Of a stretch of 64,000 bases of DNA, positions 10,146-18,120 are shown piece after piece (the stretch's first letter is position 1; each line of letters starts with the position of its first letter). The notes below the pieces were generated by a model, which was given only the letters and a program-made list of their open reading frames with translations, was not told the DNA's origin and made no database searches. The translations under genes and the position numbers were made by a program. Source of the stretch: Bacillota bacterium (GTDB lineage Bacteria > Bacillota > Clostridia > Oscillospirales > CAG-382); NCBI GenBank assembly GCA_029550965.1, contig JAKPGJ010000014.1, forward strand, positions 1-64,000. Reading direction: 5' to 3'.

Positions 10146-12683
10146 ATGAAACGATCTGTTAAGCTTTTGTCGGCCGTTATCGTGCTGTCTTTGCTTATCA
10201 GCCTGGCACCGATTCCGGTCTCCGCTTACGGCGCTGAAGACGGAAAACTGGTTATTACGCATATAAACGACTTCGGCAAAGAAGGTTCCGGCGTCATATT
10301 TACGCCGACGCACGGGGACACGGTATTGGGCAAGCTGACGTATTGGGTAGTCGTAACGTTTGACTGGGACGAGAACGACAACTGTTTTAAGGTAACAAAG
10401 GTACAGGGCGAAACGGGCGACAAAGACCAAACCGAGATACCCAAAACCGGTTTTGTGTACGGCGTAAACGTCGGCAACAACTATCCGGATCTGTATGCGA
10501 AAACCGGAAATCCTGCTTATGCGGGCAAGCCGAACTACGTAAACGATAGAACCTCGAAATCGTATCAGTTTGCAAAATCGCTTACGGTGGGTACGAAAGC
10601 GTACCTGTATAATGTAAACATTAAAAGCGACGTCATCGACGTTTCGGGTTCCGTATGGTACTCGGATTCGTTTATCACAAACTCCTACATAAAAATCGGC
10701 ACGCCTGACCCGACAGGCACGCCGTACGATCCGAACAACGCGGAAGAAATTCTGGCTCAGCAGACGCTCGGTCTGACACACATCAACACCGCCACCTATA
10801 CGACCGGCATGTCGAAAATTTTTACCAGAAGCTTTGGAAGCAACATTGTTAAATCAACGGGCGAGTACCAGTGGTGGAGAGTCGCCATTTTCGATTGGGA
10901 CGATCAGGACGGCTGTTACAAGGTAATCGGCGTCGACACGCTGGTAGGCAACAACTACTCGAAATACGCGATGATTCCCGAAAACGGCTTCGTCGTCGCG
11001 GCGATTACCGGCAACTCTGTTTCTGAAGGCGCGTATAACGCGATTGCGAACGTAAAGGTCGGCAATAAAGCCTACCTCTACGGCGTGGACGTTGCGGCGG
11101 GAACCATGAGCGAAGGCGCGAAAGTCACCATCAATCTGCCGGACGAATCGCTCACGCCTTATACGCCCACTATAACCAACAGACTTGCTCCGCCGGTACT
11201 GACCAACATGACAGGAAGAACCGTTACGACGAAAGACGGATTTACGGTTGAGTGGTCGGCGGTTGACGGCGCCACCGGATATGTTGTGAACATCAACAAA
11301 TCCACCCTCTCCCAAAACGGTCCGTTTATCGTTGAGAACGAAACCGTAACCGGCACGTCCTATACCATCGGCGAAGGTGTGTTAGAGGTTGCGAACAATT
11401 ATACGGTTTCGGTTTACGCGGTCGGAACCGACAGGTCCGCGAGCATGGTGGCAAGGGCAAAACTGTATGTCGTCAGCGACGAAGCGGCGTCCAGCAGCCT
11501 GAGCACAAAGAGAATCGTCGCGTACGGCGACAGCTTGACGGCAAGAAACACCTGGGTGAACATCCTTGCCGGAAGATTTGGTGCGGAACTGATTAATGCC
11601 GGCGTCGGCGGAAACACTTCCACGCAGGGAAGAGCCAGAATAAAGAGAGATGTGCTTGACTACAATCCCGACATCGTACTCATCAACTTCGGCATGAACG
11701 ATCAGGCGGTTGTCAACGGCGAGCCCTTAACCTCTATTGAAAAATATACCGAAAACCTTGAGTATTTCGCGCAGACGCTGATCGGAGCGGGCGCCGACGT
11801 TATATTCGTGACGCCGAACAAGGTCTGCACGGCGCAGGGATATCACAATCCCGGACCCGGCAAACTGAATTACGGCACCGACAGCATGCTTGCGTTCTGC
11901 GAAGCGATGCGAAAAGTCGCTATGAAATACGGCTGTGGGCTTGTCGATATAAACCAGGAATGCAGCTATGAAGACCTTACGAAATTCTGCGCTTCGGGCG
12001 ACGGCGTACACCAGTCTGAATACGGACACCAGAAGTATGCGGAGTACATCGGCAATTACCTTGCCGCGGTTTACGATAATAAGAATCTGACCTCCGTAGA
12101 GGTTAAGTTTGAGGACGCAGCCGGAAACAGCCTTGCCGAACCGGTAACCATGCAGGGCGCGGTCGGCGCGAGAGTGCTGATTCCGGGACTGGAGATCGAC
12201 GGCTATCTCCTTGTTTCCTCCCCGGTCGATTACCAGTTTGCCGACACGCCGGGCAGCGTCACCCTGACGTATGCGCCGATCGGCATTGAGCTTAAGGAAA
12301 GCAGCGCATTTGTCATAGAGGACAATAACCTCTATATCAACGTCGAGCTGTTAACGGTCGAAGGCTTGTTAAGCCAGGTCAAAACCTCCGGCGTAGCCTG
12401 CACGCTCAGTTCGGGCAGTTACGTCGGAACCGGAAGCAAGCTGCAGCTCAAGTCGGGCTCGGAAGTATTAAGCGAACTGACCGTCATTCTGCTTGGCGAC
12501 GTGGACGGCGACGGCGAGATCAGCTCGTTCGATTATCTCAAGGTGAAAAGATACATTCTGGGCAACGATACGCTGGAGGGCGTGTATCTGAGCGCCGCCA
12601 ATACCGATCAGGACGACGTTATCGATTCTGTAGATTACCTGAATATCAAACGGCACATTGTCGGCTCGAAACCGTTGTTCTAA
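10146..12683 (+). CDS. Secreted SGNH/GDSL hydrolase with type I dockerin
   Basis: An 845-residue multidomain extracellular protein. A signal peptide occupies residues 1-27 (cleavage near VSAYG). Two related ~130-residue modules follow (about 30-195 and 200-340). Both carry THIN, FDWD..D.C.KV and VG.KAYLY. A fibronectin type III-like domain spans about 345-445. The SGNH esterase follows: GDSL with the nucleophile Ser near 462, then GGNTS, NFGMND, and GDGVHQSEYGH with the Asp/His pair near 620. Next is a MucBP-like beta domain (~650-715). The C-terminus is a type I dockerin with two calcium loops (DVDGDGEISSFD, NTDQDDVIDSVD). It is probably a carbohydrate deacetylase or esterase that docks onto a cohesin scaffold. 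No cohesin is present in this window. Confidence 0.88.
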   Translation: MKRSVKLLSAVIVLSLLISLAPIPVSAYGAEDGKLVITHINDFGKEGSGVIFTPTHGDTVLGKLTYWVVVTFDWDENDNCFKVTKVQGETGDKDQTEIPKTGFVYGVNVGNNYPDLYAKTGNPAYAGKPNYVNDRTSKSYQFAKSLTVGTKAYLYNVNIKSDVIDVSGSVWYSDSFITNSYIKIGTPDPTGTPYDPNNAEEILAQQTLGLTHINTATYTTGMSKIFTRSFGSNIVKSTGEYQWWRVAIFDWDDQDGCYKVIGVDTLVGNNYSKYAMIPENGFVVAAITGNSVSEGAYNAIANVKVGNKAYLYGVDVAAGTMSEGAKVTINLPDESLTPYTPTITNRLAPPVLTNMTGRTVTTKDGFTVEWSAVDGATGYVVNINKSTLSQNGPFIVENETVTGTSYTIGEGVLEVANNYTVSVYAVGTDRSASMVARAKLYVVSDEAASSSLSTKRIVAYGDSLTARNTWVNILAGRFGAELINAGVGGNTSTQGRARIKRDVLDYNPDIVLINFGMNDQAVVNGEPLTSIEKYTENLEYFAQTLIGAGADVIFVTPNKVCTAQGYHNPGPGKLNYGTDSMLAFCEAMRKVAMKYGCGLVDINQECSYEDLTKFCASGDGVHQSEYGHQKYAEYIGNYLAAVYDNKNLTSVEVKFEDAAGNSLAEPVTMQGAVGARVLIPGLEIDGYLLVSSPVDYQFADTPGSVTLTYAPIGIELKESSAFVIEDNNLYINVELLTVEGLLSQVKTSGVACTLSSGSYVGTGSKLQLKSGSEVLSELTVILLGDVDGDGEISSFDYLKVKRYILGNDTLEGVYLSAANTDQDDVIDSVDYLNIKRHIVGSKPLF

Positions 12684-12689
12684 ACATTT

Positions 12690-13397
12690 ATGAGTCGGGT
12701 AAAAAAGGAAAACCCCCATATCTTTCACAGACAAAGGTTGAAAGAACGCTTTCTTGCAGAAAGCGGACGAAACTTTGACGACAAAACGCTCCTGGAACTG
12801 CTGCTGTCGTACGCGCTGCCGCGGATCGATACCCGTCCGATTGCGGCGGAGCTGCTCGACAGGTTCGGCTCGCTTTCGCGGGTGTTTGACGCTTCTGTCG
12901 CCGAGCTGACGCAGGTCGGCGGCGTCAAGCTGCACACGGCGATTCTGCTCAAGTCCATGCCGGAGCTGTCGCGGCGGTATCTGTCCGGTGAAAAAGCGGG
13001 TTTTGTTTCGCTGCTGGATGAGAAAGCGGCGGGGGAATACCTAAAGAACTGCTTTGCGGGATATACGGAAGAGCGCGTCATGCTGCTCTGCCTGGACCCG
13101 TATGGGGGATTGCTGGAGCGGAAGGAAATTCACAGGGGCAATATCAATTCTGCGGCGTTTTCCATGCGCCTGATTACCGAAACCGCGATCCACAACAACT
13201 GCGGAACGGTGATTCTCGCGCACAATCATCCAAACGGTTCGCCGATTCCGTCCGACGAGGACATCTACACGACGCAGCGCGTCGCCGCGGCTTTGCGCGT
13301 CAACGATATCGAGCTTGCCGAGCATTATATCATCGCCGGCGACCGCTACACCCCGATTATGAAAAATATGCCGAACCGGTACGGATATAAAGAGTAA
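12690..13397 (+). CDS. radC: RadC family JAB/MPN-domain protein
   Basis: A 235-residue protein. The N-terminal half has helix-hairpin-helix-like helices (LLELLLSYALPRIDTRPIA, then LTQVGGVKLHTA). The C-terminal JAB/JAMM metal site is HNHPNGSPIPSDED, matching HxHPxGxxxPSxxD. RadC was named for DNA repair, but its actual biochemical role remains unclear. It begins six bases after the dockerin gene stop and has no strong Shine-Dalgarno of its own, so translation may depend on readthrough from that gene. It ends at a strong bidirectional terminator. Confidence 0.92.
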   Translation: MSRVKKENPHIFHRQRLKERFLAESGRNFDDKTLLELLLSYALPRIDTRPIAAELLDRFGSLSRVFDASVAELTQVGGVKLHTAILLKSMPELSRRYLSGEKAGFVSLLDEKAAGEYLKNCFAGYTEERVMLLCLDPYGGLLERKEIHRGNINSAAFSMRLITETAIHNNCGTVILAHNHPNGSPIPSDEDIYTTQRVAAALRVNDIELAEHYIIAGDRYTPIMKNMPNRYGYKE

Positions 13398-13404
13398 GCC
13401 AAAC

Positions 13405-13446
13405 AAAAAAAGCATGGCGCTCTTCATACGCCATGCTTTTCTTTTA
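13405..13446. terminator. Strong bidirectional terminator
   Basis: AAAAGCATGGCG pairs with CGCCATGCTTTT around a short loop, with an A run on the left and a T run on the right. It separates convergent radC (ends 13397) and the amidohydrolase gene (ends 13444). Confidence 0.9.
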
Positions 13447-14253
13447 TAAGCCGAACACCTTTTTCGCGGTGCCGGCGTAGATTTTTTCCTTTTCGTCTTC
13501 GGTCAGCGGCAGGGCATCGAGCGCTTCGTAAGCGGACGCCGTCAGCCGGAGCGGGTAGTCGCTGCCGAACATGATTCTGTCGGCGCCGTGTTTTTCAATC
13601 AGTTTATATACGCGTTCCGGCGGCAGCCCGATCAGCGCGTCGGAGGTTTCCGTGTAAACCGGCGTTCCGATCAGCGTTTTTTCCGCTTCGTCCCATGACT
13701 GATAGCCGCACAGGTGCGCCGCAATCGCCACCAGGTTTGGCAATCGGTTGATGACGCGGTACAGCCTGGTCGGCGCCGAAAGGTCGCTGTGCTCGTCCCC
13801 GACGTGGAACAGAATCGGCAGTTTTAGTTCCGCGCAGACCTCGTATAACGGAATAACATCGTCTCTGTCGATCGGAAAATGCTGAAAATCGGGGTGCAGT
13901 TTTACGCCCTTCGCGCCTTCCTTTTTAACCCGCTCCAGCTCCCTGACCGCTTCGTCGAAATCCATATCCGGATGAAACGAGCAGAGCGGAATAAACCGGC
14001 TGTCCGCCTTTGCGGCTTTGAGCAGAAAATTGTTGCCGTTGACGACGTTCTCCGGCTTGATTGCTGCGGAGGATATGACAAACCGGACGTTTTCGAACGC
14101 TTCTCCGCCTTTCAGAAGGGTTTCCGCCGTCCCGTCGCCCTCTCTGGTCAGGCGGTAATAATTCACGACGTTGTCCGCGGCTCTTACGGCAAGGTTCGGC
14201 GGAAAAATATGCGTATGTACGTCAATCACTTCTTGCGCAATTCGTTTTGTCAT
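13444..14253 (-). CDS. Amidohydrolase family (TIM-barrel metal-dependent hydrolase)
   Basis: A 269-residue protein of the amidohydrolase-2 (PF04909) type. The N-terminal metal motif DVHTHIF is at residues 10-16. Strand-end ligands follow (KLHPDFQHFP, PILFHVGDEH, AIAAHLCGY, IMFGSDYPLR). The family includes decarboxylases and hydrolases of small aromatic or lactone substrates. The substrate here is unknown. The gene lies downstream of the CD1247-type gene but is separated from it by a GC-rich hairpin at 14279-14297, so coupling is uncertain. Confidence 0.85.
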   Translation of the reverse strand: MTKRIAQEVIDVHTHIFPPNLAVRAADNVVNYYRLTREGDGTAETLLKGGEAFENVRFVISSAAIKPENVVNGNNFLLKAAKADSRFIPLCSFHPDMDFDEAVRELERVKKEGAKGVKLHPDFQHFPIDRDDVIPLYEVCAELKLPILFHVGDEHSDLSAPTRLYRVINRLPNLVAIAAHLCGYQSWDEAEKTLIGTPVYTETSDALIGLPPERVYKLIEKHGADRIMFGSDYPLRLTASAYEALDALPLTEDEKEKIYAGTAKKVFGL

Positions 14254-14278
14254 GTTGCATTACTTCCTAAGAATTATA

Positions 14279-14297
14279 GGGGCGGAAGATCCGCCCC
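14279..14297 (-). terminator. GC-rich hairpin upstream of the amidohydrolase gene
   Basis: GGGGCGG (14279-14285) pairs with CCGCCCC (14291-14297). On the minus strand it follows the CD1247-type gene and is trailed only by TATAATTCTT, a weak U tract, so it is a possible terminator or attenuator. Confidence 0.45.
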
Positions 14298-14327
14298 TTT
14301 CAAATTCTATTTGATTTTTTAGAAGAA

Positions 14328-14735
14328 TTAGCCCTGCGGCTCTTCTTTGTCTTCGTCTCCCTCGTCTTCCCTGACGACATTCAGAAGCTGTTTGCAGGAG
14401 GGGCACTCAACCGTGTCCACTTCCTCGATGTCATCGCAGTCGATGCATATATTCTTGCCGCATGCCGGGCAGGTGAGCTCTACGCATTCGTCGTCGCAGC
14501 ACTCGTCGTCCGTCTCATAAATGTCGCGCTCAACGTCGCCGAGGTCCGCGTCGATTTCCTCGATATAATCGCGCAAAGCCGACGTCTCGTCCTCAAGGTC
14601 GCTGACGGAAAGAGAGAGGTCCTCCAACAGGTCAATAATCGCCGCAAAGAGCTTTCCCTCTTTGGTATTGACGTCGTATTCCATGCCCTCGATAAGTCCC
14701 TTTAAGCGGGCTGCCTTTTCAGTAATCGTCATCAT
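14328..14735 (-). CDS. CD1247 N-terminal domain protein with C-terminal zinc ribbon
   Basis: A 135-residue acidic protein. The N-terminal ~70 residues form a helical region (TITEKAARLKGLIEGMEYD..) recognised as the CD1247 N-terminal domain of Clostridia. An acidic linker follows, then a Cys4 zinc ribbon (CPACGKNICIDCDDIEEV, then CPSCKQLL). Function is unknown; the ribbon suggests nucleic acid or protein binding. The two adjacent ATGs at 14735 and 14732 both sit behind AAAGGTAGG, and 14735 is chosen. It lies downstream of efp. Confidence 0.82.
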   Translation of the reverse strand: MMTITEKAARLKGLIEGMEYDVNTKEGKLFAAIIDLLEDLSLSVSDLEDETSALRDYIEEIDADLGDVERDIYETDDECCDDECVELTCPACGKNICIDCDDIEEVDTVECPSCKQLLNVVREDEGDEDKEEPQG

Positions 14736-14818
14736 AATCCTACCTTTCTTCGGGTTTTTACGCCGAAACAGGAAACACAACCGGCAATTTTGGACCGATT
14801 CGCGTTTGCCTGTCGTCA

Positions 14819-14843
14819 GACTGAAATATCGCGTATTTCAGTC
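14819..14843. other. Perfect 10-bp stem-loop after efp
   Basis: GACTGAAATA (14819-14828) and TATTTCAGTC (14834-14843) with a five-base loop, six bases beyond the efp stop. No U tract follows on the minus strand, so it may stabilise the efp mRNA end rather than terminate. Confidence 0.5.
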
Positions 14844-14848
14844 ACAGC

Positions 14849-15406
14849 CTAAACTCTCTCAAGATATTCGCCCGTACGGGTATCAATCTTGATGACATCG
14901 CCTTCGTTTACGAACATAGGTACTTTGATTTCAGCACCGGTCTCCAGAACGGCGGTTTTGGTCGCGTTTGTTGCGGTATTTCCCTTCACACCGGGTTCGC
15001 TCTTCACCACTTTGAGTTCAACGAACATCGGAGGTTCGACAGAAAATACGTTTCCCTTATACGAAACAAGTTTTACGGTCATGCCTTCTTTTACGAATTT
15101 GAAGTTCTCGGGAAGCTTGTCGCTGTTTAACGGAATCTGATCGTAAGTCTCAAGATCCATAAAGTAGTACAAATCGCCGTCGTTGTAGCTGTATTCCATT
15201 TCCTTGCGCTCCACAACAGCGGTCGGGAACTTTTCAGTCGGGCTGAAAGTGGTTTCTGTAACCGCTCCTGTGATCACGTTTCTCAGCTTTGTTCTGACAA
15301 AAGCTGCGCCTTTACCCGGCTTAACATGCTGAAATTCTATTACCTGCATAACAGAACCGTCCATCTCAAACGTGAGACCGTTTCTGAAATCACCTGCTGA
15401 TACCAT
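14849..15406 (-). CDS. efp: Elongation factor P
   Basis: A 185-residue protein of exact family length that relieves ribosome stalling at polyproline. The KOW-like N-terminal domain carries the loop KPGKGAAF, whose tip Lys is the modification site in many bacteria. The two OB folds follow, with the signature [13 protein letters not shown] and the C-terminal [16 protein letters not shown]-like segment (here [16 protein letters not shown]). Its ATG has GGAGG four bases upstream and its own promoter. The neighbour upstream is an M24B peptidase, as in many Firmicutes. Confidence 0.97.
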   Translation of the reverse strand: MVSAGDFRNGLTFEMDGSVMQVIEFQHVKPGKGAAFVRTKLRNVITGAVTETTFSPTEKFPTAVVERKEMEYSYNDGDLYYFMDLETYDQIPLNSDKLPENFKFVKEGMTVKLVSYKGNVFSVEPPMFVELKVVKSEPGVKGNTATNATKTAVLETGAEIKVPMFVNEGDVIKIDTRTGEYLERV

Positions 15407-15459
15407 ATGTCCTCCTTATACAAGCATACCTCTAATGCTCAAAAAATATTCTACCCTGT

Positions 15460-15488
15460 ATTCTATAACCGAATACAGATTTTGTCAA
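15460..15488 (-). promoter_or_regulatory. Sigma-A type promoter for efp
   Basis: Minus-strand TTGACA (15488-15483) and TAGAAT (15465-15460) with 17 bp spacing, about 55 bp upstream of the efp start codon. Confidence 0.8.
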
Positions 15489-15529
15489 GCATTTTTTAAA
15501 AAAGCAAAGCGTTCTGCGCGTTAATTTGC

Positions 15530-16612
15530 TTAGATTTCAATCAGTTCTTTGACGCTCTTCGTCAGGTTCTCGTACCCGTTTTCGGTGACCAGCACCATAT
15601 CCTCGATTCGAACGCCGCCTTTTCCGGGAATATAGATGCCGGGCTCGACAGTCATGACCGCGCCCGCCGTGATTTTATCCTTCCACGCGGAAGAAAAGCG
15701 CGGCTCCTCGTGAATCTCAAGTCCGAGCGAATGCCCGGTGGAATGTCCGAAATAGCCCTCGTATCCTTCGGAATAAATATAGCTTCTTGCCGCATTGTCC
15801 ACCTCGCAGCCGGCAACGCCGCTCTTGATGCAGTCAAGCGCTTTCTGCTGCGCGGTGAGAACCGTCTGATAAATCTGCTGCATGTCCCGGTCGGCTTTGC
15901 CGAGCACGACGGTTCTGGTCATATCCGAGCAGTAGCCGTTGTACTTCGCGCCGAAATCCATGGTGATAAACGCGTTCTTTGTCAGCGGAATCGGAGCGGG
16001 AACGCCGTGCGGCAGGGAGGTTTTTGCGCCCGAAACCGTGATTGTGTCAAACGCCATGCCGTCCGCGCCGTTTTTGCGGCAGAAGTACTCAAGCTCCGCG
16101 GCGATCTCGGTTTCGGTTACGCCCTCTCTGATAAACTTCAAAATATGCGCAAAAGCCGCGTCGGTAATCGCCTGCGCCGCTTTTATATTTTCTATTTCTT
16201 TTTTGCTTTTATGCCGTCTGGCTTCGGCGCAAATGGCGCTCATCGAGCCGATTCTGATTTTCGGCAGCGCCTGGATCAGCATTTCGGACTGTGCGACCGT
16301 CATTAACGTTTTGTCAAACGCGATCGAGGCGATATTCTTTTTCTGAATATGTTCAGACAGCACGTCCAGCGCGCGCGTCGTGAACAAATACGGCGTGCAG
16401 TCGTCCTCCAGTTCGCCTTTGTTTTTCGCGATGGTCGCAGCCTCAAAATAACGGCTGTCGGTAATCAGAGCGGTCTCGTGTTCGGACACAAGCACAATTC
16501 CGTCCGTCGTATGAAAACCGGTCAGGTAGCGCTGGCTGATTTCGTCAAAAAATACCGCCGCGTCATAGCCTGCTTCTTTTACTTTTTCAAAAATTTTTAT
16601 TCCGTTTGTCAA
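15530..16612 (-). CDS. Xaa-Pro aminopeptidase-like M24B peptidase
   Basis: A 360-residue cytoplasmic metallopeptidase that removes N-terminal residues linked to proline. The N-terminal ~120 residues form the creatinase-like domain. The pita-bread catalytic domain holds the five metal ligands: TMDFGAKYNGYCSDMTR (two Asp), GHSTGHSLGLEIHEEP (His), MTVEPGIY (Glu) and GVRIEDMVLVT (Glu). Its place directly upstream of efp is the classic Firmicutes pairing. A second M24 gene sits at the right edge of the window. Confidence 0.92.
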   Translation of the reverse strand: MTNGIKIFEKVKEAGYDAAVFFDEISQRYLTGFHTTDGIVLVSEHETALITDSRYFEAATIAKNKGELEDDCTPYLFTTRALDVLSEHIQKKNIASIAFDKTLMTVAQSEMLIQALPKIRIGSMSAICAEARRHKSKKEIENIKAAQAITDAAFAHILKFIREGVTETEIAAELEYFCRKNGADGMAFDTITVSGAKTSLPHGVPAPIPLTKNAFITMDFGAKYNGYCSDMTRTVVLGKADRDMQQIYQTVLTAQQKALDCIKSGVAGCEVDNAARSYIYSEGYEGYFGHSTGHSLGLEIHEEPRFSSAWKDKITAGAVMTVEPGIYIPGKGGVRIEDMVLVTENGYENLTKSVKELIEI

Positions 16613-16648
16613 AAATACCGCCTCACTGTTATTCGCGCCGCAAAAGCA

Positions 16649-17518
16649 TTACAGCTGACTTCGGAGCGCTTTTAATTCTTCTTTGGTATATTCGTAAACC
16701 TTGTCGCAGAACTGGCAGGTCAGCACGGTCGGCTTGTCGCTGTTTATTAAGTCGTCAAGCTCCTTTTCGCCGAGTGAAATCAGTGCCTCGTCTGTTTTCT
16801 GCCTGCTGCAGGTGCATTGATAACCGCAATCAATTTTGTCAAAAATATCGTATTCTATGCCGTCCAGATAAACGCCGAGAACTTCCTCCAGACTTTTTTC
16901 GGTCAGAAGCGACGAGATGGAGGGCGTCTTTTTTACGTTCGCTTCGATTTTGTCGATGACGCTTTCGTCCGCAAACGGAAGCAGCTGCAGCAAAAGACCG
17001 CCCGCCGATTTGCAGGTGTAATCGGTATCGATCAAAACGCCGAGAATGCAGACGGTCGGAATCTGCTCGCTCGTGGCGTAATAATAGGCGATGTCCTCGG
17101 CGATTTCGCCGCTCACAATCTCGGATACGCCGACATACGGCTCGATGCCGCCGGCGTCGCGGATGACGTACAAATAACCGTTTCCGACGCAGGCGCCTAC
17201 GTCGAGCTTGCCGTTCTCCTTAAGCGGCAGGTCGCAGTTGGGGTTTTGGATAAACCCCCGGACGTTTCCCTTAAAATCGCTTGTCGCCAGAATCGTGCCG
17301 CCCGGGCCGTCGCCCTTAAAGCGCAGCGTCAGCAAATCGGTTTCCTCGCCGAGCAGACTGCCCATCAGCGAAGCCGCGGTGAGCGTCCGTCCGAGCGCGG
17401 CCGCAGCCGTCGGCAAAGGCTTATGAATCTCCATCGCGCGTTTAACGATATCTTTTGAATCAATGATTAAGACTCGCGCCGAACCGTCGTGAGTCATCGC
17501 TCGAATAATCTGTGACAT
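16649..17518 (-). CDS. hslO: Redox-regulated chaperone Hsp33
   Basis: A 289-residue cytoplasmic holdase that is switched on by oxidative unfolding. The N-terminal core is typical (TAAAALGRTLTAASLMG, then FKGDGPGGTILATSD). The C-terminal zinc switch has CTC followed by CQFC, matching the CxC...CxxC pattern that binds Zn in the reduced state. The start has AAAGGA six bases upstream. Upstream lies the heptamer array, in which I see no convincing promoter for this gene. Confidence 0.95.
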   Translation of the reverse strand: MSQIIRAMTHDGSARVLIIDSKDIVKRAMEIHKPLPTAAAALGRTLTAASLMGSLLGEETDLLTLRFKGDGPGGTILATSDFKGNVRGFIQNPNCDLPLKENGKLDVGACVGNGYLYVIRDAGGIEPYVGVSEIVSGEIAEDIAYYYATSEQIPTVCILGVLIDTDYTCKSAGGLLLQLLPFADESVIDKIEANVKKTPSISSLLTEKSLEEVLGVYLDGIEYDIFDKIDCGYQCTCSRQKTDEALISLGEKELDDLINSDKPTVLTCQFCDKVYEYTKEELKALRSQL

Positions 17519-17547
17519 ATCGGATCCTTTATTAGAGAAGAAATAAC

Positions 17548-17703
17548 AGGTAAAAGGTAAGAAGTAAAAAGTAAGAAGTAAGAAGTAAAAAGTAATAGGT
17601 AAAAAGTAATAGGTAAAAAGTAAAAAGTAAGAAGTAAAAAAGTAATAGGTAAAAAAGTAATAGGTAAGGGGTAAGAGATATACGTTTGGTAAGAGGTAAA
17701 AGA
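17548..17703 (+). repeat. Array of GTAA-type heptamers (left flank of cassette)
   Basis: About 150 bp made almost wholly of a degenerate heptamer of form RRGTAAR (aggtaaa, aagtaag, aagtaat and similar), with occasional 8-mers. The same heptamer occurs in the opposite orientation at 18081-18120. The innermost unit (17691-17703, aagaggtaaaaga) is a perfect 13-bp inverted copy of 18082-18094. The array lies between hslO and the four-helix-bundle gene. Confidence 0.9.
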
Positions 17704-17711
17704 GACAGAGA

Positions 17712-18059
17712 TTAGGTATCCTTTAGGGTTTTCAAGCTGGTAATAAGCATTTTCTTAAGTGAGCCGCATTTTTCTGGCAAATTACAATATGCTTTAGGTA
17801 GAAGTTCGGTTTTTTCAAGCAGAAGCAGCCAGTATTCTGTTTCCGATGCTTCTTTTAATGCAATCTGTAACTTAGATATAAAATCCGGTTTGCTTATTGC
17901 GTATTTTGCTTCATGAATGTTAGCACCGATGCTTGTCGCACTTTTTAACAACTGTTTGGAAAGTACATATTCATGTTTTTCAGTTCTTAGCCATTTGTAG
18001 AATTTAATAATAGAGATTGAGAATTCGATTGATTGTATAACCAATTGACTATCATTCAT
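17712..18059 (-). CDS. Four-helix-bundle protein (23S rRNA intervening-sequence protein family)
   Basis: A 115-residue all-helical protein matching the four helix bundle / S23 family (TIGR02436-like), with the recognisable core LLKSATSIGANIHEA followed by FISKLQIALKEASETEYWL. Members are encoded in 23S rRNA intervening sequences, near diversity-generating retroelements (Avd), or as isolated genes. Their role is unsettled, though nucleic-acid binding is shown for Avd. The codon use is visibly more A/T-rich than in the neighbours. The gene has its own AGGAG site. It is flanked by inverted heptamer arrays and lies immediately beyond the leuS stop, so it looks inserted. Confidence 0.85.
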   Translation of the reverse strand: MNDSQLVIQSIEFSISIIKFYKWLRTEKHEYVLSKQLLKSATSIGANIHEAKYAISKPDFISKLQIALKEASETEYWLLLLEKTELLPKAYCNLPEKCGSLKKMLITSLKTLKDT

Positions 18060-18080
18060 ATCAATCTCCTAATTCTGCCT

Positions 18081-18120
18081 ATCTTTTACCTCTTAACTCT
18101 TACTTCTTACCTACCTTTTA
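18081..18120 (-). repeat. Heptamer array, right flank, inverted relative to the left array
   Basis: Read on the minus strand, this is GTAA-type heptamers (aggtaag, aagtaag, agttaag, aggtaaa). The leuS stop codon (18118-18120) is embedded in the first unit. The segment 18082-18094 is the perfect complement of 17691-17703. Confidence 0.85.

Noticed and set aside
17548-17703. CRISPR array
   Set aside because: The units are 7 bp with no spacers, and no cas genes are present. It is a simple heptamer repeat.
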